A DNA stretch of 64,000 bases from Candidatus Gastranaerophilales bacterium (GCA_944325885.1 CALVBT010000003.1:260205-324204); one strand, 5' to 3'; shown: positions 8,118 to 17,281, counted from the stretch's first letter. The notes: a model not told the origin generated them from the letters alone. A program made the numbers and translations.

Positions 8118-8924
8118 TTAGCTATTTTTTGGTGCAAACCAGTCGCAGGACTCTTCAGAGCAAAATGCTTTTTCCAAATCCTTAATAATGCTCTGGTGAG
8201 TCATTTCAAAAGTAATCGGCGTGATAGAAACCTTATTCATACGAACAGCATTTATATCAGTTCCGTCGTTTTCATCATATTCAATAAGTTCGCCTGCCAG
8301 CCAGTAGTATGTTTTGCCTCTCGGGTCGATACGTTTGTCGTATTTGCTTGTAAACATTCTTGTTCCGAGTTTTGTAATAGCAATACCGGCAATATCATCT
8401 TCCTCAAGCGAAGGAAAATTAATATTCAAAATAGATTTTTGAGGGAAGTTTATATCCTTGATTTTATGTACAAATTTTGCCATAAAGTTTGCGGCAAAAG
8501 AAAAATCCTCTACCTCATAATGCAAACCTGCAAGCGATGTTGCAATAGCAGGGAACCCGAGCATTGCCCCCTCAAGCGCACAGCTTACAGTGCCGGAATA
8601 CAAAATATCAGCACCCAAATTCGGCCCGTGGTTTATACCTGAGATAACAAGGTCAGGCATTTCGTGAGGTTCGAGTATTGCGCTCAGACCGATTTTTACA
8701 CAGTCACCGGGTGTGCCTGTTGTTACCCAGTTTCTTTTTGCTCCGAATTTCGGGTCAAGTTCTTCTACCCTCAATGGTGTATGAAGTGTCAATGAATGAC
8801 CGGCAGCACTGCGCTCTCTGTCCGGTGCTATTACATACACATCATGTTCACAGCTCAATGCCTCTGTCAAAGCTCTGATACCGTTGGCCATCAATCCGTC
8901 ATCATTTGAAAGTAATATATTCAT
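8118..8924 (-). CDS. surE: 5'/3'-nucleotidase SurE
   Basis: SurE is a metal-dependent nucleoside monophosphate phosphatase linked to stationary-phase survival. The N-terminal MNILLSNDDGLMANGI holds the two metal-binding aspartates. GTPGDCVKIGLS and the VISGINHGPNLGADILYSGTV block, with the metal-ligand Asn, follow, then the E-x-A-M-L-G-F-P-A-I-A-x-S helix. At 268 residues the length is normal. A CAGGAG ribosome site supports the ATG at 8924. A short remnant of the dispersed TATAGTC repeat sits immediately past the stop at 8101-8115. Confidence 0.95.
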   Translation of the reverse strand: MNILLSNDDGLMANGIRALTEALSCEHDVYVIAPDRERSAAGHSLTLHTPLRVEELDPKFGAKRNWVTTGTPGDCVKIGLSAILEPHEMPDLVISGINHGPNLGADILYSGTVSCALEGAMLGFPAIATSLAGLHYEVEDFSFAANFMAKFVHKIKDINFPQKSILNINFPSLEEDDIAGIAITKLGTRMFTSKYDKRIDPRGKTYYWLAGELIEYDENDGTDINAVRMNKVSITPITFEMTHQSIIKDLEKAFCSEESCDWFAPKNS

Positions 8925-9007
8925 TACACACTCCTGTATTATGTCTTCCTACATGTTTTATTCCACATTTTGGAGATTTATAAACACTATAACCAAAATT
9001 TTTCAAA

Positions 9008-10618
9008 TTATTTTTTATTTTTATTTATAGCATTTATCAAACCTTTGAACAAGGGGTGCGGATGCTCAGGTCTGGATTTAAATTCCGGATGGAACTGACA
9101 AGCCACAAACCAGTCATTTTTCGGATATTCAACAATCTCGCACAGCTGGCCGTCAGGCGACATTCCCGAGAACACAAGCCCTGCTTTTTCTATCTGGTCT
9201 TTATATTCATTATTAACTTCGTATCTGTGTCTGTGACGTTCCGAAATTGTTTTAACTTTTCCGTAAGCATCATAAGCTTTTGTGCCTTTTTTCAGCACGC
9301 AGTCGTATTTACCCAGACGCATTGTGCCGCCCATATTTTCGATATTTTTTTGCTCAAGCATGATATCGATAACAGGATAAGGCGTGCCTTCGTTAAACTC
9401 CATGGAGTTTGCGTTTTTCAATCCGACAACGTTTCTTGCATACTCAATTACAGAACACTGCATACCGAGGCACAAACCTAAAAATGGCAGATTGTTTTCT
9501 CTTGCGTATCTGATAGCATTCAATTTGCCCTCGATACCTCTTACCCCAAATCCGCCCGGTACAACCAGACCATCAACATCGCTCAAAATCTCAGCAGTCT
9601 TTTTCATATCTGTACATTCTTCCGAGTTTATCCATTTGATATCGATTTTTGCATGCTGGTCATATCCTGCGTGTTTCAGGGCTTCTACAACAGAAATATA
9701 AGCATCTGAAAGACCTGTGTATTTTCCGGCAATAGCTATTTTAAAAGTTTTTGTCGGATTTTTAATCACGTCAACGAGTTTTTTCCAGTTTTCAAGATTC
9801 GGTTTTCTATCCAGAAGCTGCAGCCTCTGCAGTACAACATGAGCCATATTCTGGGCTTCGAGTGCCAGAGGGACTTCATAAATTGATTTTAAATCCTTGC
9901 ATTCTATTACTGCATCAACAGGCACAGAGCAGAACAGAGCGAGTTTTTCTCTTTCTTTTTTTGGAATAGGTCTTGTTGTTCTGCACACCAGCACCTCTGG
10001 TTGAAGCCCGTAGCTGCGCAATACTGCTACACTGTGCTGAGAGGGCTTTGTTTTGAGTTCGCCTGAAGTAGGCAGATAAGGTATCAATGTAACGTGTATG
10101 TTTATACTGTTGCCAAAGCCTATTTCTGTTTTGAACTGTCTAATAGCTTCGATAAAAGGCAAACTCTCGATGTCGCCTATTGTACCGCCAACTTCTATTA
10201 TCAAAAAGTCAGGCTTGAACTGCGAAGCGGCTTTTTTGATTCTTGATTTAATTTCATTTGTGATATGAGGAATCGTCTGAACAGTAGCACCAAGGTACTC
10301 GCCTCTTCTTTCTTTTTTGATAACAGTCTGGTAGATACTACCCGAAGTAACATTATTTACCTTGCCCAATGACGTGTCTGTAAATCTCTCATAATGGCCC
10401 AAATCAAGGTCTGTTTCCGCACCGTCATCCGTAACAAAAACTTCGCCGTGCTGGAAAGGACTCATTGTGCCGGGGTCGACGTTGATATAGGGGTCAAATT
10501 TTTGGATAACTACAGAAAATCCTCTTGATTTTAACAATTTGCCGAGTGATGCAGCCACAATCCCCTTCCCCAGTGAAGAAACTACACCGCCTGTAACAAA
10601 AATATATTTGGTTGCCAT
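9008..10618 (-). CDS. pyrG: CTP synthase
   Basis: PyrG aminates UTP to CTP with ATP and glutamine, the last step of pyrimidine nucleotide synthesis. The 536-residue protein has the full two-domain layout. The N-terminal amidoligase domain contains [12 protein letters not shown] with the P-loop, the Mg-binding [21 protein letters not shown] region and GGTIGDIES. The class I glutamine amidotransferase domain has the nucleophile C383 in GLCLGMQC and the His-Glu pair in QFHPEF near the C-terminus. An AAGGGG ribosome site lies upstream of the ATG. A terminator separates it from gatC upstream. Confidence 0.97.
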   Translation of the reverse strand: MATKYIFVTGGVVSSLGKGIVAASLGKLLKSRGFSVVIQKFDPYINVDPGTMSPFQHGEVFVTDDGAETDLDLGHYERFTDTSLGKVNNVTSGSIYQTVIKKERRGEYLGATVQTIPHITNEIKSRIKKAASQFKPDFLIIEVGGTIGDIESLPFIEAIRQFKTEIGFGNSINIHVTLIPYLPTSGELKTKPSQHSVAVLRSYGLQPEVLVCRTTRPIPKKEREKLALFCSVPVDAVIECKDLKSIYEVPLALEAQNMAHVVLQRLQLLDRKPNLENWKKLVDVIKNPTKTFKIAIAGKYTGLSDAYISVVEALKHAGYDQHAKIDIKWINSEECTDMKKTAEILSDVDGLVVPGGFGVRGIEGKLNAIRYARENNLPFLGLCLGMQCSVIEYARNVVGLKNANSMEFNEGTPYPVIDIMLEQKNIENMGGTMRLGKYDCVLKKGTKAYDAYGKVKTISERHRHRYEVNNEYKDQIEKAGLVFSGMSPDGQLCEIVEYPKNDWFVACQFHPEFKSRPEHPHPLFKGLINAINKNKK

Positions 10619-10664
10619 TTTTTACCCCTTATCTAGCTTTTACTCAACTTTTTTCTTATAAGTT

Positions 10665-10702
10665 AAAAAGCTTAGAGGGTTGTTCCTCTAAGCTTTTTTT
10701 GA
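10665..10702 (-). terminator. Intrinsic terminator between gatC and pyrG
   Basis: Arms 10665-10678 and 10685-10698 form a 14-bp stem with a 6-base loop. T-runs flank it on both strands. It is placed to end the gatC transcript before pyrG. Confidence 0.85.
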
Positions 10703-10707
10703 AATCT

Positions 10708-10989
10708 TTAATTTATTTTCGGAACCCTGAAAAATCCGTTTTCCTCAGCCGGTGCGTTAGCCATCAGCTCCTCTTTTGTTTGTTCGCTGACAACAACGTC
10801 TTCTCTCATCACATTGACTATCGGAATAGCATGACTCATCGGTTCAACATTTGTGGTATCGACTTCGTTCATCTGTTCCACATATTTTAAAATATCACCT
10901 AGCTGTTTTGAAAATTTTTCTTTTTCAGCTTCTGTAAGCTCCAAACGTGCAAGTTTTGCAACGTGTTCTACATCTTTTATTGTAATCAT
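10708..10989 (-). CDS. gatC: Asp-tRNA(Asn)/Glu-tRNA(Gln) amidotransferase subunit C
   Basis: GatC is the small subunit that stabilises GatA and helps form the GatCAB complex, which converts mischarged Glu-tRNA(Gln) or Asp-tRNA(Asn) to the correct aminoacyl-tRNA. The 93-residue sequence shows the usual N-terminal helix (VEHVAKLARLELTEAEKEKF), the middle helix (GDILKYVEQMNEVDT) and the conserved VEPMSHAI block. The C-terminal region (APAEENGFFRVPKI) is the typical ending. gatA and gatB are not next to it, so the genes are split in this genome. Its presence implies the indirect amidation route. Confidence 0.93.
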   Translation of the reverse strand: MITIKDVEHVAKLARLELTEAEKEKFSKQLGDILKYVEQMNEVDTTNVEPMSHAIPIVNVMREDVVVSEQTKEELMANAPAEENGFFRVPKIN

Positions 10990-11101
10990 CTTTTACTCCA
11001 AAAAAATATTTATATACATTTGTACCATGTATAAACTATTTTTTCCATGGTTTGTTGTAATTATTTACACATTTGTTTTTCATATAAAGTTTTTATAAAG
11101 G

Positions 11102-11107
11102 TATAAT
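11102..11107 (+). promoter_or_regulatory. Putative -10 box (TATAAT) of the aminotransferase gene
   Basis: TATAAT lies 58 bases before the chosen start at 11166. No good -35 sequence is visible at 16-18 bases, so only the -10 is proposed. Confidence 0.3.
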
Positions 11108-11165
11108 TTAAGAGTGGTAAAATTATAAACATGATTAGGAAAGTATGAGGAAAAAGGAGATTTAT

Positions 11166-12290
11166 ATGATTCCTATAGTTGATTTAAAAAGACAGTACAA
11201 ACAAACAGGTGCTGAAATTGAAAAAGCAGTTGTTGAAGTATTACGTTCCGGCGCATACATTCTGGGTCCGAACACAAAAGCTTTAGAGCAGGAATTTGCT
11301 CAATACTTAGGCACAAAACACGCTATCGGTCTGAACTCAGGTACTGATGCGCTGCATCTGGCTTTGAGAGCATTAGATATAGGCAAAGGCGACGAAGTTA
11401 TTACTGTAGCTTTCACATTTGTTGCAACTACGGAATCTATTGAAATAGTTGGTGCTACTCCTGTATTTGTGGACATCGACCCTGATACTTTCAACATGGA
11501 TGTTACTCAGATTGAGGCAAAAATCACTCCACGTACAAAAGCTATCATGCCTGTCCACCTCTACGGCCAGCCTGCTGACATGGATGCAATCATGGATATT
11601 GCAAAACGCCACAACCTCTATGTAATCGAAGACTGCTGTCAGGCTATCGGTGCAGAATACAAAGGCAAAAAGGTAGGCTCTTTCGGTGACATCGGCTGCT
11701 ACAGCTTCTTCCCGACCAAAAACCTCGGCGGTATGGGTGACGGCGGTATGGCTGTAACTAACAGCGATTACCTCAAAGACAGAATGACTGCTCTGAGAAA
11801 CCACGGCGGTGCTGTAAGATATCACCACGACGAAATCGGTGTTAACAGCCGTCTGGACGAAATTCAATCAGCTATTCTCCGTGTAAAAATGAACTACATT
11901 GACGAATGGAACAAGATGAGAAGAGAAGTTTCTCACAGATACACAGAGCTTTTCAAAGGTTATGCGGATGTTCAAACTCCAAAAGAACTCGACAACACCT
12001 ACTGTGTATACCACCAGTACACTATCAAGGTTCCTAACCGTGATGCTGTACAAAAAATGCTTCAGGAAAACGGTGTGGGTGCTATGCTCTATTATCCGAT
12101 TCCTTTGCACATGCAAAAAGTTCACGCTCACCTCGGCTACAAAATGGGCGATCTGCCAAAAACAGAATACAACACCCAGCACGTTATGAGTTTGCCGATG
12201 TTTGCAGAATTGACTTTCGAAGAACAAAAAGAAATCGTTGAAAAAGTCAAAGATGCAATCGAAAAATGCAAAACAACAGCTGCTTGCTAG
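11166..12290 (+). CDS. DegT/DnrJ/EryC1/StrS-family PLP aminotransferase (nucleotide-sugar aminotransferase)
   Basis: This family transaminates keto-sugars bound to nucleotides to make amino sugars for surface glycans. The fold-type I layout is clear: SGTDALHLALRAL binds PLP phosphate, VDIDPDTFNMD and IMPVHLYGQPADMD lie in the cofactor domain, and EDCCQAIGAEYKG carries the ring-stacking residue region. The Schiff-base lysine is K185 in FFPTKNLGGMGDGG. The C-terminal half has the NSRLDEIQSAIL motif and the YYPIPLH motif typical of WecE/VioA-type enzymes. I moved the start to the ATG at 11166 because AAGGAG lies seven bases upstream; the ATG at 11145 has none. The exact substrate is not readable. 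It is a single-gene unit ended by a terminator. Confidence 0.92.
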   Translation: MIPIVDLKRQYKQTGAEIEKAVVEVLRSGAYILGPNTKALEQEFAQYLGTKHAIGLNSGTDALHLALRALDIGKGDEVITVAFTFVATTESIEIVGATPVFVDIDPDTFNMDVTQIEAKITPRTKAIMPVHLYGQPADMDAIMDIAKRHNLYVIEDCCQAIGAEYKGKKVGSFGDIGCYSFFPTKNLGGMGDGGMAVTNSDYLKDRMTALRNHGGAVRYHHDEIGVNSRLDEIQSAILRVKMNYIDEWNKMRREVSHRYTELFKGYADVQTPKELDNTYCVYHQYTIKVPNRDAVQKMLQENGVGAMLYYPIPLHMQKVHAHLGYKMGDLPKTEYNTQHVMSLPMFAELTFEEQKEIVEKVKDAIEKCKTTAAC

Positions 12291-12316
12291 GTTAGCCACA
12301 ACAAAGATTAAAAAAG

Positions 12317-12347
12317 CAGGGCCTTAAACAATTAGGCCCTGTTTTTA
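12317..12347 (+). terminator. Intrinsic terminator after the DegT-type aminotransferase
   Basis: The stem CAGGGCCT/AGGCCCTG (12317-12324 with 12334-12341) is followed by five T residues. It lies 27 bases after the stop codon. Confidence 0.85.
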
Positions 12348-12478
12348 TTTTGAAAAACACACCGTACGGACAAAACCACGACCTCACGCCTTAAAAAAAA
12401 TTTAAAAATTAGGCAATTATTTTCTCCAAAATGTTTTTATATATAAGTAAGGTTAGAATAAAATTTTGGAGTGTCTTT

Positions 12479-13057
12479 ATGAGTCAAGGCTATAACGCAA
12501 ATGTCCATGCAAACTACGTACAATACGGTCAGGCACCTGCAGGCATGATGCCCAATATGGCACCGCCTGTTGTTCCGCCGCAAATGAACGTATCTCATAA
12601 CACATACAACACGACTGTACAACAGCCGCAAACCCCGCCACCGGCTCAACTGCCGGCAGCTCCCCCGCCGCAGATGCACGCTCAGCCAGAGCATGACAGT
12701 TTTATAAAAAGCGACACTGCAGCAGTCACGGCAGGGATTTTAGTTTCTACAGCAGCACTTTTAATGTGCTTATTTGCTCCGGCAAAAACAGCAAAACCCG
12801 GATTCTGGGCAAAATTCAAAGCAAAAAGAAATGCTGACCCTATCAGGGCAATGAAAAAAGCTGCAAAACAAAAACGAACCGAAACAAAACTAAAAGCAAA
12901 ACAAGAAGCTCTTGAAGCAACACAAAAGGTTGAACAAGAAATTCTGGAATCAAAACTAAAAACCCAGCAAGAACAACTTGAGGCAAAATTAAAAGCCCAG
13001 CAGGAAAAACTGGAAGCAAAACTGGAGAAAAAGCGAAACAAAATAAAAAACAAATAA
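12479..13057 (+). CDS. Unknown protein: Pro/Gln-rich N-terminus, one membrane helix, charged coiled coil
   Basis: The protein has 192 residues from the ATG at 12479, which has a GGAG site eight bases upstream. The longer frame from 12431 adds 16 residues without support. Residues 1-70 are low in charge and rich in P, Q, N and M. Residues 81-100 form a membrane helix (AAVTAGILVSTAALLMCLFA). From about 120 to the end it is a highly charged helix with heptad-like repeats of the form (K/E)-L-K-(A/T)-Q-Q-E-(Q/K)-L-E-A. The layout suggests a membrane-tethered coiled coil with a disordered arm, but no family is recognised. It is followed by a terminator, so it is a monocistronic gene. Confidence 0.7.
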   Translation: MSQGYNANVHANYVQYGQAPAGMMPNMAPPVVPPQMNVSHNTYNTTVQQPQTPPPAQLPAAPPPQMHAQPEHDSFIKSDTAAVTAGILVSTAALLMCLFAPAKTAKPGFWAKFKAKRNADPIRAMKKAAKQKRTETKLKAKQEALEATQKVEQEILESKLKTQQEQLEAKLKAQQEKLEAKLEKKRNKIKNK

Positions 13058-13061
13058 TCAA

Positions 13062-13100
13062 AAAAGCCCCTTCAAATCAAAAAAGGGGGCTTTTATTTTG
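13062..13100 (+). terminator. Intrinsic terminator (AAAAGCCCC...GGGGGCTTTT)
   Basis: The stem pairs 13062-13070 with 13085-13094 and is followed by a T-rich run. It lies immediately after the coiled-coil gene's stop codon. Confidence 0.75.
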
Positions 13101-13168
13101 CGCACAACGTAAGCTCAAAACAGCAAAAAACATAAAAAGCGAAGCCGCCACAATGATCTCAATGATAA

Positions 13169-14149
13169 TTACATTGCATTAAAAAATGCTGCTGCTTTGT
13201 CCGCTCTAATAAACTCCTGATTCGGGAACCTTTTTGCCAGATCGTCAATAATATTGTAATAAGCGTCATTGACTATTACATATTTGATTCCGTCATTCTG
13301 GATAAGTTTGTTTTTGGCACCGACTACTATAAAAGAGCCGTCACGATAAGCGTGTCCGCCTGCCGTACCCAGCCCTGCGCCTGCACCTGCGCTCTCTGTG
13401 ACAGCCAGCGGTGCTGTAAAAAACGCTCTGTTTTTGTCTATCCCTTTTGACAAAAGGGTATTCAGCTGTGCCAGCTGGTCTGCCACACCGATTTTTGCCA
13501 GTCCGTGTGCATCGAATTTTGATGCAATTTCAGGATTCAAATCATTCAAATATACAAATGCGTCGTAGTTTACGCCGGAGGGAACCTTAGAAGAGCCAAA
13601 CGCCTTTTGATAAAGATTTTTCAATTCCTCTTTAGAAAAAGACGCTGCCTTTTGTTCAGGCTGTACAAACTTTTGGAAAATACTGTTTTTCCATCCGTTC
13701 AAGGCTGTATTTTCCTTTTTCAAGCCTGCAATTGCACTACCTGCGGTTCCTGTTATGTTTTTGAGTGCTTTTGTCAAAAACACGCTGAACAAGCCGTTCT
13801 CGCCGGTTTTAGAAAAAACGTTGTACAAATCTTTAAGATTATTTTTTTCAAGATAAATTTTTAATTCCTGAGGCGGCATATTAGTCTTTAATGCATTAAA
13901 GACCTCTGTCACGGTATTTGTTTTGTTAGATATTTCATCAAGAACATTTGCTGCATCAACAACAGGTTTGTTTCCCAGATATTTTTGGACTTTTCCTTTA
14001 TTTTTCAAAACAATTTCGTCACACCCGTCAAGTATATGCGGGTTGGACATAGAAAAATTCACGTTTTCAACCTTATGCACCCCTTTTAGATTATACGGTG
14101 TGCTTTTTAACACAGATTGGAGAATTTTTTTACCTATTGCTAAAGACAT
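13169..14149 (-). CDS. Hypothetical protein, 326 residues
   Basis: No family is recognised. The sequence is mostly helical and basic in the first 170 residues, with lysine- and asparagine-rich segments and no signal peptide. A glycine/alanine-rich turn (ESAGAGAGLGTAGGHAYRDGS) near residue 255 leads into a short alpha/beta-like C-terminus (FIVVGAKN, IKYVIVNDAYYNIIDDLAKRFP, EFIRADKAAAFFNAM). That last part resembles a nucleotide- or ligand-binding half-domain. The DNA on both sides is intergenic, and the gene diverges from lpd. The coding call rests on length, codon regularity and the lack of a better frame. Confidence 0.6.
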   Translation of the reverse strand: MSLAIGKKILQSVLKSTPYNLKGVHKVENVNFSMSNPHILDGCDEIVLKNKGKVQKYLGNKPVVDAANVLDEISNKTNTVTEVFNALKTNMPPQELKIYLEKNNLKDLYNVFSKTGENGLFSVFLTKALKNITGTAGSAIAGLKKENTALNGWKNSIFQKFVQPEQKAASFSKEELKNLYQKAFGSSKVPSGVNYDAFVYLNDLNPEIASKFDAHGLAKIGVADQLAQLNTLLSKGIDKNRAFFTAPLAVTESAGAGAGLGTAGGHAYRDGSFIVVGAKNKLIQNDGIKYVIVNDAYYNIIDDLAKRFPNQEFIRADKAAAFFNAM

Positions 14150-14251
14150 AAAATTTCTTAAAAACTAACCTTATATATATAAACACAAAACACTAAAAAA
14201 AATTGCCAACTGTCACCGCCGTTGATTAAAATGCCCCTGCGGCAGAAAATA

Positions 14252-14260
14252 TGATATAAT
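14252..14260 (+). promoter_or_regulatory. Extended -10 promoter (TGATATAAT) directly before lpd
   Basis: A perfect TGnTATAAT motif ends eight bases before the ATG at 14268. A transcript starting at the usual distance would begin at or next to the start codon. No ribosome site fits, so lpd may be translated from a leaderless message. Confidence 0.5.
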
Positions 14261-14267
14261 TCTGGTT

Positions 14268-15626
14268 ATGATTTACGATTTATACGATTTAGGAATAATA
14301 GGCGGAGGGCCTGCCGGATACAGTGCAGCAATAAGAGCCGCACAAAAGGGTTTAAAGGTAATTTTGTTTGAAAAAGAGGCGATGGGAGGAGCGTGTCTGA
14401 ACAAAGGCTGCATTCCGACAAAAACCATTCTCCACTGCACAGACCTGTACAAAAGCCTGAAAAAAGCTGACAAATTCGGAATAAACATATCAGACTGTTC
14501 TTATGATTATACAAAGATTTTTAATCGCAAAAATGAAATAGTTGAAAAACTCCAAAAATCATTAACAAAACTTGTCCTAAGCCACGGAGTAGAGATAGTT
14601 TTTGCAGAAGCAACAATAAAGGAACCGCACAAAATAGAAGTTGACAAAAATATTTATCAATGCAAAAACATTCTTCTATGCACAGGCGCAAGACCTATGA
14701 AAATTAACGGACTAGAGCCTGACGGAAAATTTATACTAACCTCGGATGATATTTTGCAAATGCAGGAACCCGGGCAAAATATTTTAATCATAGGTTCAGG
14801 CGCAATCGGCACTGAATGGGCAAGAATCTTCAGCGCACTGGACAAAACAGTAACCGTGATAGAACTTGCTGACAGGCTGCTGCCCGCTGCTGATACGGAT
14901 GTTTCTCAAAGGCTGGAGCGATTATTCAAAAAAAGCAGGATAAAATTCTTTACCGGCTGCAAAGTAGAAAGTGTTGAAAACAAAACAGTAACACTCTCAA
15001 ACGGACAAACTCTCAGCCCTGACGTTATCCTTTGCGCTGCAGGCAGAGAGCCTGTTCTTCCAAAAAATGCGGAAATATTTGAAACCAACGGTAAGTTTAT
15101 TAAAGTTGATAAAAATTTCAGGACAAATTTGCCTGATGTTTTTGCAATCGGCGACATAAACGGAACCGTACAGCTGGCGCACAGTGCCGTGCATCAGGCA
15201 ATCGGCGTGGTTGATTTTATAGCGGACAAAACACCCGTACATTTTGAAAAAGACAAAGTTCCGTCAGTAATTTACGGAAATCCTGAAATTGCCTGGGTAG
15301 GAAAAAGAGAACAAGACCTGACAGGCACTGAATACACTGTGTCGAACTTTCCTGTTTCGGCTCTGGGAAAAGCTTTTGCAGATGATGAGATTGACGGATT
15401 TGTCAAAGTAATCTCCGTTGACGGCCGCATTGCAGGTGCGCACATTGTTTGTCCGGAGGCCTCGTCTTTGATTCACCAATTTGCACTGATGATTAACAAC
15501 AAAATGACTGTTGATGAGGCTCTGGCCACTGTATTTGCTCATCCGACATATTCCGAAGCCGTATTTGAATCCCTTCTCGGCTTGAAAAATCTGAGTTTGA
15601 GTCTGCCGGCTTCTAATACCAAATAG
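14268..15626 (+). CDS. lpd: Dihydrolipoyl dehydrogenase (E3)
   Basis: This flavoenzyme reoxidises dihydrolipoyl groups on 2-oxoacid dehydrogenase or glycine-cleavage carriers, passing electrons to NAD. It is 452 residues, slightly shorter than most. The FAD-binding GGGPAGYSAAIRAA motif is at 12-25, and the redox-active disulfide C43/C48 lies in GGACLNKGCIPTKT. The NAD-binding GSGAIGTEWARIF motif is near residue 175, and AIGDI is near 295. The catalytic His-Glu pair is H425/E430 in AHPTYSEA. lipA starts 11 bases downstream and makes the lipoyl cofactor, so the pair forms a lipoate operon. The E1/E2 or glycine-cleavage genes are elsewhere. The start matches the family and appears leaderless. 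Confidence 0.95.
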   Translation: MIYDLYDLGIIGGGPAGYSAAIRAAQKGLKVILFEKEAMGGACLNKGCIPTKTILHCTDLYKSLKKADKFGINISDCSYDYTKIFNRKNEIVEKLQKSLTKLVLSHGVEIVFAEATIKEPHKIEVDKNIYQCKNILLCTGARPMKINGLEPDGKFILTSDDILQMQEPGQNILIIGSGAIGTEWARIFSALDKTVTVIELADRLLPAADTDVSQRLERLFKKSRIKFFTGCKVESVENKTVTLSNGQTLSPDVILCAAGREPVLPKNAEIFETNGKFIKVDKNFRTNLPDVFAIGDINGTVQLAHSAVHQAIGVVDFIADKTPVHFEKDKVPSVIYGNPEIAWVGKREQDLTGTEYTVSNFPVSALGKAFADDEIDGFVKVISVDGRIAGAHIVCPEASSLIHQFALMINNKMTVDEALATVFAHPTYSEAVFESLLGLKNLSLSLPASNTK

Positions 15627-15636
15627 AGAAAAAACT

Positions 15637-16503
15637 ATGGAAAGAAAAAGATTACCTGATTATTTAAAAAGAGGAATTGTAGACACAGAGAAAACAAAAC
15701 TCGTGCGCTCAATTTTGAAAAACAGATGCCTCAACACCGTATGCGAAGCAGCAAGATGCCCGAACAAAGCAGAATGCTATGCCAAAAACACTGCTACATT
15801 TTTGATTCTCGGCAACGTTTGCACAAGAAATTGCCGCTTTTGCAATATTTCAGGAGGAACCCCTCAGCCTCCGGACCCTTTAGAGCCGCAGCACGTTGCA
15901 CAGGCAATAAAAGATTTGAATCTCAAATATGCGGTAATAACCTCTGTTACCCGTGATGACCTGCCTTTGCAGGGGGCTGATGTTTTCAGGGATGTGATTA
16001 TACAAACAAAAAAACTTGTTCCGCAAATAAAGATAGAAGTATTGACTCCTGATTTTGAAGGGGTGCATGACCTTATTGATATTGTTGTTGATGCAAAGCC
16101 AGATGTCCTTAACCACAACATAGAAACAGTCAGAAGGCTCTATCCCAAAGCCAGACCCATGGCTAAATATCACCGCTCACTCGACTTTTTGGCACATGCA
16201 AAAGAGCGTGACCCTTCAATGATTACAAAATCAGGGCTTATGGTAGGTCTTGGCGAAACTTTTGAAGAGCTTGAGCAAACATTTTTTGACTTAGATGCGG
16301 TAGGCTGTGACATTGTCACGGTCGGGCAGTACATGCAGCCGTCTAAAAAGCATCTTGAAGTTGAAAAGTATTACACAGAAGAAGACTTTGAAAAAATAAA
16401 ATCACTTGCAAAAAAAGCAGGCATAAAAAATATTATTGCCTCAGGGCTGGTGCGCAGCTCCTACAGAGCCTTTGACTCATACTCATCCGCAACAACAATA
16501 TAA
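15637..16503 (+). CDS. lipA: Lipoyl synthase (radical SAM)
   Basis: LipA inserts two sulfur atoms into octanoyl groups on carrier proteins to make lipoyl groups. Both iron-sulfur clusters are accounted for. The auxiliary cluster motif C36-x4-C41-x5-C47 is in CEAARCPNKAEC, and the radical SAM motif C62-x3-C66-x2-C69 is in CTRNCRFC. The C-terminal RSSY motif, which supplies the serine ligand to the auxiliary cluster, is present in LVRSSYRAFDSY. The length of 288 residues is normal. It follows lpd by 11 bases in the same operon. LipB or LplA is not in the window. Confidence 0.97.
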   Translation: MERKRLPDYLKRGIVDTEKTKLVRSILKNRCLNTVCEAARCPNKAECYAKNTATFLILGNVCTRNCRFCNISGGTPQPPDPLEPQHVAQAIKDLNLKYAVITSVTRDDLPLQGADVFRDVIIQTKKLVPQIKIEVLTPDFEGVHDLIDIVVDAKPDVLNHNIETVRRLYPKARPMAKYHRSLDFLAHAKERDPSMITKSGLMVGLGETFEELEQTFFDLDAVGCDIVTVGQYMQPSKKHLEVEKYYTEEDFEKIKSLAKKAGIKNIIASGLVRSSYRAFDSYSSATTI

Positions 16504-16555
16504 AAACTTCCGGCTGTTGACTATGTATAATACTTTAATTTAGAATATAATCAAG

Positions 16556-16561
16556 GCGTGT
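16556..16561 (+). promoter_or_regulatory. Putative -10 box (TATAAT) before the sigma-like gene
   Basis: TATAAT lies 26 bases before the TTG start at 16588. A -35 consensus at the right spacing is not visible. The predicted leader is about 20 bases and lacks a ribosome site. Confidence 0.35.
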
Positions 16562-16587
16562 AAGTTTTAAGTATTGTGAGTTAAAAA

Positions 16588-17235
16588 TTGGATATTGCAA
16601 CAAAAGCTGCTATAAGAAAAAGTCTGCTAGAGTACAACGAGCTTATAGAAACCATTGCAAAAATTGAGTTTAAAAAGCTTTCCTCATCTTATCTTATTGA
16701 TTTTTCAGAGCTTGTGAATATCGGTACACAGGTTGTGCATCATCTGTGTACAACGACAGAAGACATGTCAAAGTACAACAATTCTTACATCTCAACAGCA
16801 ATAAAATGGGCAATAAGAAACGAAGTACGCCGCCGCTACAAATGGTACTCACAAAAAACAAAAAGAGAAGTCATGCCAGAGGAAAACACCTCTTTTGACG
16901 TACAAACCGCCCACTCGGATATCAGAGAAGCTGTTTATAAAACAATTTTGTCTATAGAAGAAATGGCTGACGCCGAAAATCCGACACAAATCAAAGACGA
17001 TGCAAAAACGCCGGAGGAACTTGCCGACTTTAGCGAGATGAGCAAAGCTATAAAAGAAGCTATGAAGCACATTCCGCAAAGAGAACGTGACCTTATTGAG
17101 GCAAAATTCTTTCAAGACAAAAAACTCAGAGAACTGTCCGAGGATTTTGATATCTCGCCATCTCGTATCTCAAGAATAATTCAATCCGGCCTCAACAAAA
17201 TAAGAAAAGAACTCGAAAAAAACAATTTAATATAG
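16588..17235 (+). CDS. Sigma-70 family RNA polymerase sigma factor (small, group 3/4-like)
   Basis: The 215-residue protein has the two core sigma regions. Region 2 is at about residues 10-90, with YISTAIKWAIRNEVRRRYKWYS as the promoter-melting part of region 2.3-2.4. Region 4 is at about 155-212, where IPQRERDLIEAKFF and LRELSEDFDISPSRISRIIQSGLNKIRKEL form the -35-binding helix-turn-helix. A weakly conserved acidic linker of about 60 residues joins them. The layout fits FliA/SigF-type regulators more than classic ECF factors. Translation must start at TTG 16588, because an in-frame TAA lies two codons upstream. No ribosome site is visible, which suggests low or regulated translation. The regulon is unknown; no anti-sigma partner is adjacent. 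Confidence 0.8.
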   Translation: MDIATKAAIRKSLLEYNELIETIAKIEFKKLSSSYLIDFSELVNIGTQVVHHLCTTTEDMSKYNNSYISTAIKWAIRNEVRRRYKWYSQKTKREVMPEENTSFDVQTAHSDIREAVYKTILSIEEMADAENPTQIKDDAKTPEELADFSEMSKAIKEAMKHIPQRERDLIEAKFFQDKKLRELSEDFDISPSRISRIIQSGLNKIRKELEKNNLI

Positions 17236-17279
17236 TCAACTGACTCAGACTTGTATTAGATTTTCTTCACGCCCGAATA
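17231..17279 (+). repeat. Partial copy of the TATAGTCAACTGACTC repeat
   Basis: It carries the first 16 bases of the repeat core plus a block (TTAGATTTTCTTCACGCCCG) that matches an internal part of the 4794-5078 copy. It lies between the convergent sigma factor and ftsY genes. Confidence 0.7.
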
Positions 17280-17281
17280 GA

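Noticed and set aside
11373..11867. 164-codon minus-strand frame opposite the aminotransferase
   Set aside because: It is a shadow of a gene whose PLP motifs are all on the other strand.
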